A stretch of 41,646 nt of DNA from an uncultured Methylococcaceae bacterium. GTDB taxonomy: Bacteria; Pseudomonadota; Gammaproteobacteria; Methylococcales; Methylococcaceae. A program made the translations under genes and the position numbers. Shown piece by piece: positions 15,852-23,637 of the stretch (position 1 is its first letter; each line of letters starts with the position of its first letter). The notes beneath the pieces are model-generated. The model was not told the origin of the DNA. It saw nothing but the letters and a program-made list of their open reading frames with translations, and made no database searches. The stretch is from the NCBI GenBank assembly GCA_903934875.1, contig CAIZPP010000041.1, positions 1-41,646 on the forward strand, read 5' to 3'.

Positions 15852-18188
15852 TTAATCCTCCCTTCGCCACACAAACGTGCCCGGCTGTTCTCTTGCGCCG
15901 CAAAACGTCTCGCCACAGTAAGTCACGGTATTGCAGTGGACTGCTATTATGCGCGAAGGGCGATTATCCGAATCCAGCATTGCGTACAGAAATCTCCCAT
16001 CGGTTTCCCAACCATCGGCGGTGATGGCCGAAAAGCCATCACCTAGGATGAAAACTGAATGCACATTCCCGTTTCCCAAGCGGTACGCACGGTGGGCATG
16101 CCCAGTGTTCAAGGCCGCCAGTGTGAGCGCGGATGCGCCTGCTGCTCCGCTCCAGAGGATGCTTGCAACGGCTTCCTTGCCTCCCGCACTCTTTTTATCG
16201 AGCCTGACGACAGGCGCGGCTTGCTTTGCGCCATAGGCAGGGGAAAACCAGCCAGACTCGACTGCGGGGTGCCATCCGTCTGCGGCGGTAATGATATATA
16301 GTTTGCTTTCCTCCAAACCGACGCTCCACCTGCCTGCTGCCTCTTGTTCCACGCCCGCACCGGGTGCCAGATGCCAGTGCAGGGCATAATCGTGCGGGCC
16401 GTCACTCACTAACTCGTCCAACACGAACCAAAAGCCGTCATGCGGCGCAAAAAGCGTGCGGCGATGCGTCACGGGGGGCTGGCACCGGGTGTAGCCGTCA
16501 TGGGCGGCGGCGATGAATTCAAATTCCGGGGTGAATGCAACTGTCTCCAAGCTGACCTTAGGCCACTGGAACCAAGAAAACGCGGTTTTGGGGATGGCTT
16601 GGGAAAGGCCGTCCACGGTGACGGTGTTGTGCGCCCCTGTCACGCGGAAGTACTCCCGCTCGGAATCCGGCCCGACATAATTGCATGCGCCCGGATCAAC
16701 CAGCGCTGGCTTCCCATTCAAATTCAATGTCAGGCTCAGCGCGTCGGCATGGCCATGTCCTCCGCTTCCGCCTCCCAAGGGACCGGCATCGAACACCAAC
16801 TGGCTGCGGCCGATTTCCCGGCAATCGCCGCAGAGCGGCGCGGTTTGCAAAACCGAGTCGGTCTTACTCCGGGGTCCAACCGGCTCGGGCATCGTGCCGC
16901 GACCTTTCCCGCCGTAGGCGATGTACAATCCCGCGTGGTCAAACCGGGCTGATTTGCCGCCTGCCAATGTAGGAAAGTCAGCAAAGGCCGTCAGCCCTTC
17001 CTCTCCGAGTAGCCACAGCATTTCTTCGGTGACCTGCACACCCGGTTGTTTAAAATCCGCGCATTGGTAAAGCGCGGCTCCTATCGCGAGCGGGTCTGAC
17101 AAGTGCTCGGCCCGATTGCGGCGGCCATCGAACAAGCGCCCGCCATCGTCGTCGCCGAAACGCGGCGGAGGCCCTGCCTGACAAAGGCAGGCAAGATGCA
17201 CTAGCATTTTCTTCACGACATCGTCAAATCCAGCCGGAAACGGCTTCCCGTTGCGTTCGGCGAGTATGCGGGCATGCAGGAAGAAATCGAGTGCGTACAC
17301 ATGGTAGTAGGTCGATTGCTCGAAATAGGCACCGTCCTCCAGAACCTTGGTGAGCGCGTGTTCCAACAGGACGTTCCAGCCCGTCTCGCTCCAATCTTGG
17401 GCCTTGGGCAGTGAAGGGAACAGTGTGCCGATGCAATACAGTGCCACAGCCTCGCCCTGCAAATGCGTGTTCGGCGAGAAATAGGTTGACAGGTAGCGCC
17501 GGATGTACCAAGCATTGAAAGCCAGCGCTTGCATGATGTCTTGGCGGAGTTTTGCGGTGCTTCCGCATCCGCCCAACAGTTGCGCCGTCCAGACCCACGA
17601 CAGGCTGCGGAAAGCGACCTCAAGGCTGCTGGTCCAATTGATGCCCAGGGGGTAGGGGTTCTTCCGCTGCCAGTCATAATAAAGGCTTTCCAGCTTCCTG
17701 ACAAAACGCTCGTCACCTGTCAGCAGCCAGGCTTTAGCGAGGGTTGGCAAAAACTGGTGGCGGTTAAGTTCCCAAGTGACCTTGCTGTCGCCGACCTGCT
17801 GGAAATCCAGATAGCCGATCTTGGGCCAGGGCTTGAGCGGTGCGCATCTGCCGCTAACGATGTCGAGCTGCCAATCGATATCCTTGCCATAATCCAGCAC
17901 TCCGTAACCGAGCAGCGAAAACTGGTGGTCCAATATCTGCTCGGCCTGGTTAAGTATATTGTCGTCGTAGTTGGGAATAATGCCGCAGATCAGGCGAATC
18001 CGTTGCGGGATATCGTCCTTGTGGAAAAAAAACCGTCCGGCTTCAGTCGAATACTGTGCCGTGTGGGGTTTGAACGATGGTTGCAACAAGCCTAGACTGT
18101 CAATCCTCTTGGCAAGCTCTTGCGCAAAGCGCGAGTATAATTCCTCTGCGCCCATGGACGCCAGGCGCTGAAGTTTGTTATGGGACAC
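15852..18188 (-). CDS. Heparinase II/III-like (alginate-lyase-fold) polysaccharide enzyme
   Basis: A 778-residue protein with the two-part architecture of heparinase II/III and PL15/PL17-type lyases: an N-terminal alpha-toroid (about 60-330) and a C-terminal beta-sandwich (about 410-700). Candidate catalytic residues are visible: NTHLQGE (240-246), TYYH (293-296), GGHGHADALS (476-485) and AHNTVTVDG (519-527). No signal peptide is seen, which is common for the EPS-locus members. It probably cleaves or edits an acidic polysaccharide by beta-elimination, or processes the product during export. The partner GT gene lies 4 bases upstream on the same strand, so both form one leftward operon inside the rightward cluster. 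The presence of an AlgD-like enzyme nearby makes a mannuronate-containing substrate plausible. Confidence 0.88.
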   Translation of the reverse strand: MSHNKLQRLASMGAEELYSRFAQELAKRIDSLGLLQPSFKPHTAQYSTEAGRFFFHKDDIPQRIRLICGIIPNYDDNILNQAEQILDHQFSLLGYGVLDYGKDIDWQLDIVSGRCAPLKPWPKIGYLDFQQVGDSKVTWELNRHQFLPTLAKAWLLTGDERFVRKLESLYYDWQRKNPYPLGINWTSSLEVAFRSLSWVWTAQLLGGCGSTAKLRQDIMQALAFNAWYIRRYLSTYFSPNTHLQGEAVALYCIGTLFPSLPKAQDWSETGWNVLLEHALTKVLEDGAYFEQSTYYHVYALDFFLHARILAERNGKPFPAGFDDVVKKMLVHLACLCQAGPPPRFGDDDGGRLFDGRRNRAEHLSDPLAIGAALYQCADFKQPGVQVTEEMLWLLGEEGLTAFADFPTLAGGKSARFDHAGLYIAYGGKGRGTMPEPVGPRSKTDSVLQTAPLCGDCREIGRSQLVFDAGPLGGGSGGHGHADALSLTLNLNGKPALVDPGACNYVGPDSEREYFRVTGAHNTVTVDGLSQAIPKTAFSWFQWPKVSLETVAFTPEFEFIAAAHDGYTRCQPPVTHRRTLFAPHDGFWFVLDELVSDGPHDYALHWHLAPGAGVEQEAAGRWSVGLEESKLYIITAADGWHPAVESGWFSPAYGAKQAAPVVRLDKKSAGGKEAVASILWSGAAGASALTLAALNTGHAHRAYRLGNGNVHSVFILGDGFSAITADGWETDGRFLYAMLDSDNRPSRIIAVHCNTVTYCGETFCGAREQPGTFVWRRED

Positions 18189-18192
18189 TGGC

Positions 18193-19278
18193 TTATTCCC
18201 CCAACAGCCAATCGGCGGTCAATGCGACATTGTCCTGTCCTGTCCCCAAGGGTAACTGCTGCTTGACAACATCGAAATTTTGCAGCAGGTACTCTAATTT
18301 GCTGCACATGTCCGCCGCATCCATTTCGGCATAAGTGATTACGCCCGCCGGTCTGCGTCCATTTTCACTGGCGACCACAGGCACCCCGAGAGCCAGAGAC
18401 TCCAATACGGACGCGCTCACCCCGTCGCAGGCCGGTGTCCTTAATTTCAAGGTACAACGCAACAGCAGCGTCAAAAATTCGTCGTGGCTCAAGTTTCCCA
18501 GCAATAGCAAGGATTCCTTTTCATCTGCGGCAAAAGCGGAAATATGGTCACGGACTGCGGGCACCTCTTTTTCCGGAAACCCAAGCCATATGAACCCCGC
18601 ATGAGGATGGCTTGCCCGCAACAACTTCATCCCCTCGCGCAGAATCTCCAGACGGTACTCTGGGCGAAACGAAACATAACAGAAAATTGCCGGGTCATGC
18701 GACTGCAAGAAAGTTTCCACCTCGTCACCCAAATCCACCGTTTGATGGGTAAGATTCTGGCTGGAGAAGCCAGCAGCAGTGCCGATTTTGGCGGATGGCA
18801 CAGCATAGCGTTCGATTGGGCGCTTGATCTCATCGCTGTCACAGAGGATACCGGAGGCAATGGCGAACAGCAATCTGAATTTCCAGTGCCAAAGCGACGA
18901 CTTGGGCAAGGGGAAAAAAGTCTGTGGTGTGCCACCGTGGAATGTCACCGTTGCCTTGCGCAGAAATAGGTGGCCAACGGCGACTGCGATGAGGGCAAGG
19001 AGGTAGCCCTTGGGGGACTCGGCGTTGACATGCACATTGATAGAATACCCGGATGCGGCAAATCGTATCACTTTAATCAGATAGTCGAGCCCATTTTGGA
19101 CATCCACATATTCCGTGCTCTTGATTTGGCGGTTATCATTGATTTTCAGAACCTCGCATCGGTGTCCGCGCCGCCTGATTTCCGCAACAACATACCGGGT
19201 GTGCGTGCCCCAGCCGTCGTAGGGAGGGGGGTAGTTGGCGATTTCCAAGTGTTTATGCGGCGTTTTTTTCGGAGGCAT
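18193..19278 (-). CDS. GT4-family glycosyltransferase
   Basis: GT-B fold glycosyltransferase of 361 residues with the acceptor-side YPPPYDGWGTHTRYV near the N-terminus (the acceptor-loop glycine appears as GWG). The donor-site region is CDGVSASVLESLALGVPVVAS, retaining the Glu of the E-x7-E motif but with Asp-Gly in place of the first Glu, so the classical pair is partly altered. FHGG in the N-terminal half is also typical. It is the first gene of the leftward pair with the heparinase-like enzyme (4-base gap). No good ribosome binding site is seen before the ATG, so the start is tentative. The sugar specificity is unknown. Confidence 0.85.
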   Translation of the reverse strand: MPPKKTPHKHLEIANYPPPYDGWGTHTRYVVAEIRRRGHRCEVLKINDNRQIKSTEYVDVQNGLDYLIKVIRFAASGYSINVHVNAESPKGYLLALIAVAVGHLFLRKATVTFHGGTPQTFFPLPKSSLWHWKFRLLFAIASGILCDSDEIKRPIERYAVPSAKIGTAAGFSSQNLTHQTVDLGDEVETFLQSHDPAIFCYVSFRPEYRLEILREGMKLLRASHPHAGFIWLGFPEKEVPAVRDHISAFAADEKESLLLLGNLSHDEFLTLLLRCTLKLRTPACDGVSASVLESLALGVPVVASENGRRPAGVITYAEMDAADMCSKLEYLLQNFDVVKQQLPLGTGQDNVALTADWLLGE

Positions 19279-19615
19279 TAGAAAAACTTATGGCCTTTTT
19301 CATCCGGGTAATTGCCGGTAGCATATCACCACCTATCACTTTGCGCCAAGAGGGCAATGAAAAAGTGCGCAATGCCAGTTTGGGAGTAATGTGATGATAG
19401 GTAGTGAGATCAAAGCATTGGCTAAATCTCGACAGCAAAGACACTACCATGTTAAAGTGATACTTAGTATAGCCGAATAGGAAAGACCATGACTGCCACC
19501 CCCCTGCAACCGACGACAATCAAAATTGACCAGCTCACCAAGGATGGGATTGGGCTTAATTGCCTATCATCCAAGCCCGTCTCCACTTGCAGTTTTCCCC
19601 AACGTAAGGTGTTTA
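19279..19615. other. Divergent intergenic region between GT4 and the algD-like gene
   Basis: About 337 bases between two divergent operons, expected to carry both promoters. A TATC-rich stretch at about 19321-19341 and a GTGATGATAGG stretch near 19390 form an imperfect inverted repeat that could be an operator. A possible -10 (TAGTATAG, about 19465-19472) precedes a short ORF at 19489. No repeat element of the TACAGCG family is present here. Confidence 0.4.
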
Positions 19616-19629
19616 ATGCGCACGATTAG
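19489..19629 (+). CDS. Possible short leader ORF overlapping the algD-like start
   Basis: A 46-codon ORF starting MTATPLQPTTIKIDQLTKDG, with a ribosome-binding-like AGGAAAG before the ATG and a stop 13 bases inside the algD-like gene in a different frame. It could be a translated leader, a remnant of a lost gene's 5' end, or chance. No family is recognised. Confidence 0.25.
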   Translation: MTATPLQPTTIKIDQLTKDGIGLNCLSSKPVSTCSFPQRKVFNAHD

Positions 19630-20935
19630 TGTTTTTGGTTTAGGTTATGTTGGATCGGTTACCGCTGCCTGTTTCTCCAGCAAGGGCCACAAAGTCTTAG
19701 GCATTGATGTGGCGACGGAAAAAGTCGAACTGATGGCGGCAGGAAAGACCCCCATCTTTGAACCGGGTATTCAGGAGATGATCACTGAAGCCCATGCCCA
19801 AGGTCGGCTCACCGCCACGACGGATATCAACGAAGCCGTGCTCGGGAGTGAAATTTCCTTCATCTGCGTAGGCACGCCTAGCCAAGCGAATGGGAAACTC
19901 GATCTTAAAGGTATCCGACACGTTTGCGAGCAGATTGGCGCCAGCCTGAGGCATAAAGATACATTCCATGTCGTGGTGACTCGCAGCACCATCCTGCCTG
20001 GCACCACCGCCGATGTCATTACGCCTGCGTTGGAGGCTGCCAGCGGAAAGAAAGCGGGCAGGGACTTTGGCGTGGCCACCAACCCCGAGTTCCTCCGCGA
20101 GGGTTCTGCGATCAAAGATTTCCTCAACCCGCCGATGACCGTGCTGGGCGTGGACGACGCAGAATCTGAAGCCTTGCTGAAAGCACTTTACGCATGGGTG
20201 CCCGCCGAGTTGTTCGCCGTTCCGGTGCCCTCGGCAGAAATGGTGAAGTATGCCTGCAACACCTTCCACGCACTGAAGGTGGCTTTTGCCAATGAAGTCG
20301 GCACACTGTGCAAGCACGCCGGTGTGGACACGGAGGCGGTCACGAAGATTTTCCTGTCGGACAAGCAGTTGAACATCTCCCCTTACTACCTGAACCCAGG
20401 CTTTGCCTTTGGCGGTTCCTGCCTGCCTAAAGATGTGCGGGCTTTGACGTATCGCGGCAAGGAGTTGGATTGCAAACTGCCGCTGCTTGATTCCATCATG
20501 CCCAGCAACCATGAGCATATCGAGCGCTCGGCGCTATCCATCATGGCCCACGGCAAAAAGAAAATCGGCATGCTCGGGCTTAGCTTCAAATCCGGCACTG
20601 ATGACTTGCGCGAAAGCCCGCAAGTCCTGCTAATCAAGAAATTGCTCGGCGAGGGCTACCAAGCGCAGATATGGGATGAGAACGTGTATATGGGCCGCTT
20701 AATTGGCTCCAACCGACAGTTTATCGCAGACAATATTCCGCATCTCGGCTCCTTGCTTACCAATGACCTTGAGGCGGTTTTGCGCGAGTGCGAGATTGTC
20801 CTGATCGGCACTAGGGTGGACAAGGCAAAGCTGGAATCGCTGCTGCAACCACACCACATCGTCATCGACTTGATCAACTTGCACAAACACAACCGGGTTA
20901 GCCATGAGGGCGAATACGAAGGGATATGCTGGTAA
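19616..20935 (+). CDS. algD: GDP-mannose 6-dehydrogenase (AlgD-like)
   Basis: NAD-dependent sugar-nucleotide dehydrogenase of 439 residues that oxidises GDP-mannose to GDP-mannuronate in two steps. It has the Rossmann start VFGLGYVGSVTAACF (6-20), FICVGTPS (82-89), RSTILPGT (123-130), the nucleophile Cys269 in FGGSCLPKDVRAL (265-277), and LSFKSGTDDLRESP. The close match in length, the SCLPKD region and the C-terminal EGICW ending, as in Pseudomonas AlgD, favour GDP-mannose over UDP-glucose or UDP-ManNAc (WecC has GGHC instead). The frame is open back to 19526, but the ATG at 19616 follows AAGG and gives the correct N-terminus. The next GT starts one base after the stop. No GDP-mannose synthesis genes are in the window. 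Confidence 0.85.
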   Translation: MRTISVFGLGYVGSVTAACFSSKGHKVLGIDVATEKVELMAAGKTPIFEPGIQEMITEAHAQGRLTATTDINEAVLGSEISFICVGTPSQANGKLDLKGIRHVCEQIGASLRHKDTFHVVVTRSTILPGTTADVITPALEAASGKKAGRDFGVATNPEFLREGSAIKDFLNPPMTVLGVDDAESEALLKALYAWVPAELFAVPVPSAEMVKYACNTFHALKVAFANEVGTLCKHAGVDTEAVTKIFLSDKQLNISPYYLNPGFAFGGSCLPKDVRALTYRGKELDCKLPLLDSIMPSNHEHIERSALSIMAHGKKKIGMLGLSFKSGTDDLRESPQVLLIKKLLGEGYQAQIWDENVYMGRLIGSNRQFIADNIPHLGSLLTNDLEAVLRECEIVLIGTRVDKAKLESLLQPHHIVIDLINLHKHNRVSHEGEYEGICW

Positions 20936-22129
20936 ATGAAAATCATCTGGGTAAAGGCCGGTGGCTTGGTTCCGCCGGATTCAGGCGGCAAAATCCGTAG
21001 CTTCCACATTGCCAAGGAACTCGCCAAAAACCATCAGGTGACATTGTTCACCTTTTATGTGGAAGAACCCAACGACGAGCACCCCAAGCTCGCACCAGTC
21101 TTCGAAAAGGTGGTGACGCACCCGCTAAAGATCAGCAGCGGACGGGGGTTCGGCGAAGCGCTCGGCTATCTTGCCCATTTTTTTGCCCCTCTGCCTCACT
21201 CCCTCAGCAAATATTGCCGCCCGGAAGTCGCCCGCCATCTGCGCGAAGTTTTGCTGGCGGAGAAGTATGATATTATCCTGTGCGATTTTGTCAACGCAGC
21301 CCCCGTTGTTCCGTTCGACCTCGGCATTCCTGTGGTCACCTTCACGCATAATGTGGAGGCCATGATTTGGAAACGGCACTGGGAGGTGGCGGTCAACCCA
21401 GTCTGGAAGTTCGTATTCCAACGCGAGTATGAAAAAATGCGAAAGGCGGAGTTGGACTATTTGCGCCGGTCGGTACATGTGCTGACAGTTTCGGACACCG
21501 ACACGGACTTCTTTGCCAAAGATATAAATCCCGCAAAAATCACCACCATTCCGACTGGCGTGGATACTGATTATTTCCAACCCGCTGATGGCGAGGAACC
21601 CGAAAGCCTAGTGTTTACCGGTTCCATGGATTGGATGCCCAACGAAGACGGTATTCTCTATTTTGTTGAAGCGATTCTGCCATTGATTCGAAAACCGCGC
21701 CCAAACACGAAATTATGGGTGGTTGGGCGCCGACCGGGCAAGAAAATCTTGGCGCTGGCGGAATCCGACCCTGGCATAGCGGTCACCGGGCGGGTCGAGG
21801 ATATTCGCCCGTCCATCGCGAAAGGCTCGGTGTATATCGTACCGCTACGGGTGGGAGGCGGCACACGGCTGAAGATATTCGAGGCGATGGCGATGGGCAA
21901 AGCTGTGGTGTCAACCACGATTGGCGCAGAAGGACTCCCGGTGACCAATGGCTCGGACATCGTATTGGCCGACGAACCCAAGCACTTTGCCGACGCAGTG
22001 TGCCGCCTGCTAGGATCGCCGGAAGAGCGGAAACTAATCGGCGATGCCGCAAGACGGCTAGTGGAGGAGAAATACAGTTGGGGGGCGGTGGCCAGGCATG
22101 TGGAAAGCGTGTTACGTTTGATCCCTTAG
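20936..22129 (+). CDS. GT4-family glycosyltransferase
   Basis: GT-B fold glycosyltransferase of 397 residues starting immediately after the algD-like stop, so the two are co-translated or tightly coupled. The N-terminus (MKIIWVKAGGLVPPDSGGK) has the Pro-Asp-Ser-Gly-Gly acceptor loop typical of sugar transferases in PEP-CTERM/EpsH-type EPS loci. The donor-site segment is PLRVGGGTRLKIFEAMAMGKAVVSTT. Because it follows the GDP-mannuronate-forming enzyme directly, it might transfer mannuronate, but this is inference from position. It is the last gene of the rightward core group before the accessory region. Confidence 0.9.
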   Translation: MKIIWVKAGGLVPPDSGGKIRSFHIAKELAKNHQVTLFTFYVEEPNDEHPKLAPVFEKVVTHPLKISSGRGFGEALGYLAHFFAPLPHSLSKYCRPEVARHLREVLLAEKYDIILCDFVNAAPVVPFDLGIPVVTFTHNVEAMIWKRHWEVAVNPVWKFVFQREYEKMRKAELDYLRRSVHVLTVSDTDTDFFAKDINPAKITTIPTGVDTDYFQPADGEEPESLVFTGSMDWMPNEDGILYFVEAILPLIRKPRPNTKLWVVGRRPGKKILALAESDPGIAVTGRVEDIRPSIAKGSVYIVPLRVGGGTRLKIFEAMAMGKAVVSTTIGAEGLPVTNGSDIVLADEPKHFADAVCRLLGSPEERKLIGDAARRLVEEKYSWGAVARHVESVLRLIP

Positions 22130-22363
22130 GATTGTTTTGAATGAAAAAAAGCGAAACGTAAGGGCCATAGTCGACTACTTGCTCCAAGTCGGTTAAAAAA
22201 ATCTTACACATCGAAAGTGGTGAAATGATTACAAGTGATAACTGCGAACATGCCGCGCAAGGCCATCTCTATGTCAACCAATAGATGATCATGGTTAATG
22301 CGTACGCAAGGTTTGTCGAATTTACGAGTGAGCATTGATGATGTCACGCATTAAACCGTACCC

Positions 22364-23425
22364 ATGGACCATGACCATTCCTATAAATTGTTATTTTCCC
22401 ATGCCGACATGGTGGCGGACCTGCTGCGCGGCTTTGTGCATGAGCCATGGGTGGGGGAAATCGATTTCGCCAGCTTGGAAAAGGTGGGCGGCAGTTATGT
22501 CGCAGACGACCTCCGCGAACGCGAGGACGACATCATCTGGCGGGTGCGCTGGGGTCAAGATTGGCTGTATGTCTATCTCTTGCTGGAATTCCAGTCCACC
22601 ATCGACCGCTACATGGCGGTGCGCATACTGGTCTACTTAGGGCTGCTCTATCAGGATTTGATTCGTACGGGCCAATTGGCTACCGATGGTCGGTTGCCCC
22701 CAGTGTTGCCCTTGGTCTTGTATAATGGTGTCAAAGCATGGGATGCGCCACGGGAGATTGTTGATCTGATCGTCGAAGCACCCCCAGGGTTGGAACGCTA
22801 CCGTCCCCAACTGTGCTATTTCCTGCTGGACGAGGGGCGGTTTTCCGACACCGAACTGGCCCCGTTGCAGAATCTGGCGGCGGCCTTGTTCCGACTGGAA
22901 GGCAGCCGTACGCCGCAAGACGTGGAGCGTGTGCTGGCGGCTTTGGTCGAATGGCTCAAGTCGCCGGAGCAGGCTTCGCTGCGGCGGGCATTCACGGTCT
23001 GGCTGAAGCGGGTGTTTCTGCCGGGCCGGGTGCCGGGCGTGGAATTTAGCAACCTGAACGATTTACAAGAGGTACAGAACATGTTGGCTGAACGGGTCAT
23101 CGAGTGGACAGAAGAATGGAAGCGGCAGGGCGTGGAGAAAGGCCGACAGGAAGGTAGGCAGGAAGGTCTGGAGGAAGGTTTACAAAAAGGTTTGCAGAAA
23201 GGTTTGCAGAAAGGTTTGCAGAAAGGTTTGCAGAAAGGTTTGCAGAAAGGTTTGCAGAAAGGCCAGGCCGCCTTGTTGCTGCGCCAGATGGAACTTCGCT
23301 TTGGGGCATTGAGTGAAAGTAGCCATGCAAAGGTGCAGTCGGCGGATACCGACACGCTGCTGCGGTGGGGGGAGCGGGTTTTGACGGTCATGGCGGAGGA
23401 AGAAGTATTCAAGGATATAGGATAG
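22364..23425 (+). CDS. Rpn-family recombination-promoting nuclease/putative transposase with tandem-repeat linker
   Basis: A 353-residue protein of the Rpn/transposase_31 group (PD-(D/E)XK fold). The N-terminus has HDHSYKLLFSHADMVADLL and the nuclease core segment VYLLLEFQSTIDRYMAVRIL, where Glu and Gln fit the ExQ motif. A linker of about residues 250-300 is made of EEG/QKG units. It includes seven LQKG repeats encoded by six identical 12-base units plus one degenerate unit (23177-23260). The C-terminus (QMELRFGALSE...) matches the DUF4351-type domain common in these proteins. Rpn proteins are linked to RecA-independent recombination and are often mobile or variable; the in-frame repeat can change in length without a frameshift. 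It is unrelated to polysaccharide synthesis. Confidence 0.82.
   Translation: MDHDHSYKLLFSHADMVADLLRGFVHEPWVGEIDFASLEKVGGSYVADDLREREDDIIWRVRWGQDWLYVYLLLEFQSTIDRYMAVRILVYLGLLYQDLIRTGQLATDGRLPPVLPLVLYNGVKAWDAPREIVDLIVEAPPGLERYRPQLCYFLLDEGRFSDTELAPLQNLAAALFRLEGSRTPQDVERVLAALVEWLKSPEQASLRRAFTVWLKRVFLPGRVPGVEFSNLNDLQEVQNMLAERVIEWTEEWKRQGVEKGRQEGRQEGLEEGLQKGLQKGLQKGLQKGLQKGLQKGLQKGQAALLLRQMELRFGALSESSHAKVQSADTDTLLRWGERVLTVMAEEEVFKDIG
23177..23260 (+). repeat. 12-bp tandem repeat (GGTTTGCAGAAA x6 plus one variant)
   Basis: Six perfect copies at 23189-23260 preceded by GGTTTACAAAAA at 23177-23188. In frame they encode LQKG units in the Rpn-family protein. Perfect identity between units suggests recent expansion. 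Confidence 0.95.
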
Positions 23426-23475
23426 CGTTCCCGAGGTGGAGTTTTCGCAATGTGCTAGGGGATAGAATCAAGTGA

Positions 23476-23597
23476 TACAGCGTTTTCATCTTTAAAACAT
23501 AACTAAAAATGGATATTTGTTTAACCCTAAAGTTAACAGAATGACCTGCGCTTACATACCAACTATCAAGTAACTCTTTGATGTTGAAAACGCTGTA
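23476..23597 (+). repeat. Repeat copy C (C-type, 122 bp)
   Basis: A full copy with ends TACAGCGTTTTC and GAAAACGCTGTA and inner hairpin TTAAC-CCTAAA-GTTAA. Flanks show only TA duplicated, consistent with TA target duplication. The conserved end points right, 40 bases before the second amidotransferase ATG. Confidence 0.93.
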
Positions 23598-23637
23598 CCC
23601 TCACTCGTTTTGAAAAAATAGTTTTAAGGTAAAGATT

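Noticed and set aside
19697-20518. Long minus-strand ORF inside the algD-like gene
   Set aside because: It is an antisense shadow of a clearly identified enzyme.
19616-20935. UDP-ManNAc dehydrogenase (WecC) as partner of WecB
   Set aside because: The catalytic segment is FGGSCLPKD, not the GGHC form of WecC, and the EGICW C-terminus fits AlgD.
23177-23260. Regular short repeats that could be read as a CRISPR array
   Set aside because: The units are directly adjacent with no unique spacers and are in-frame codons of the Rpn-family protein.
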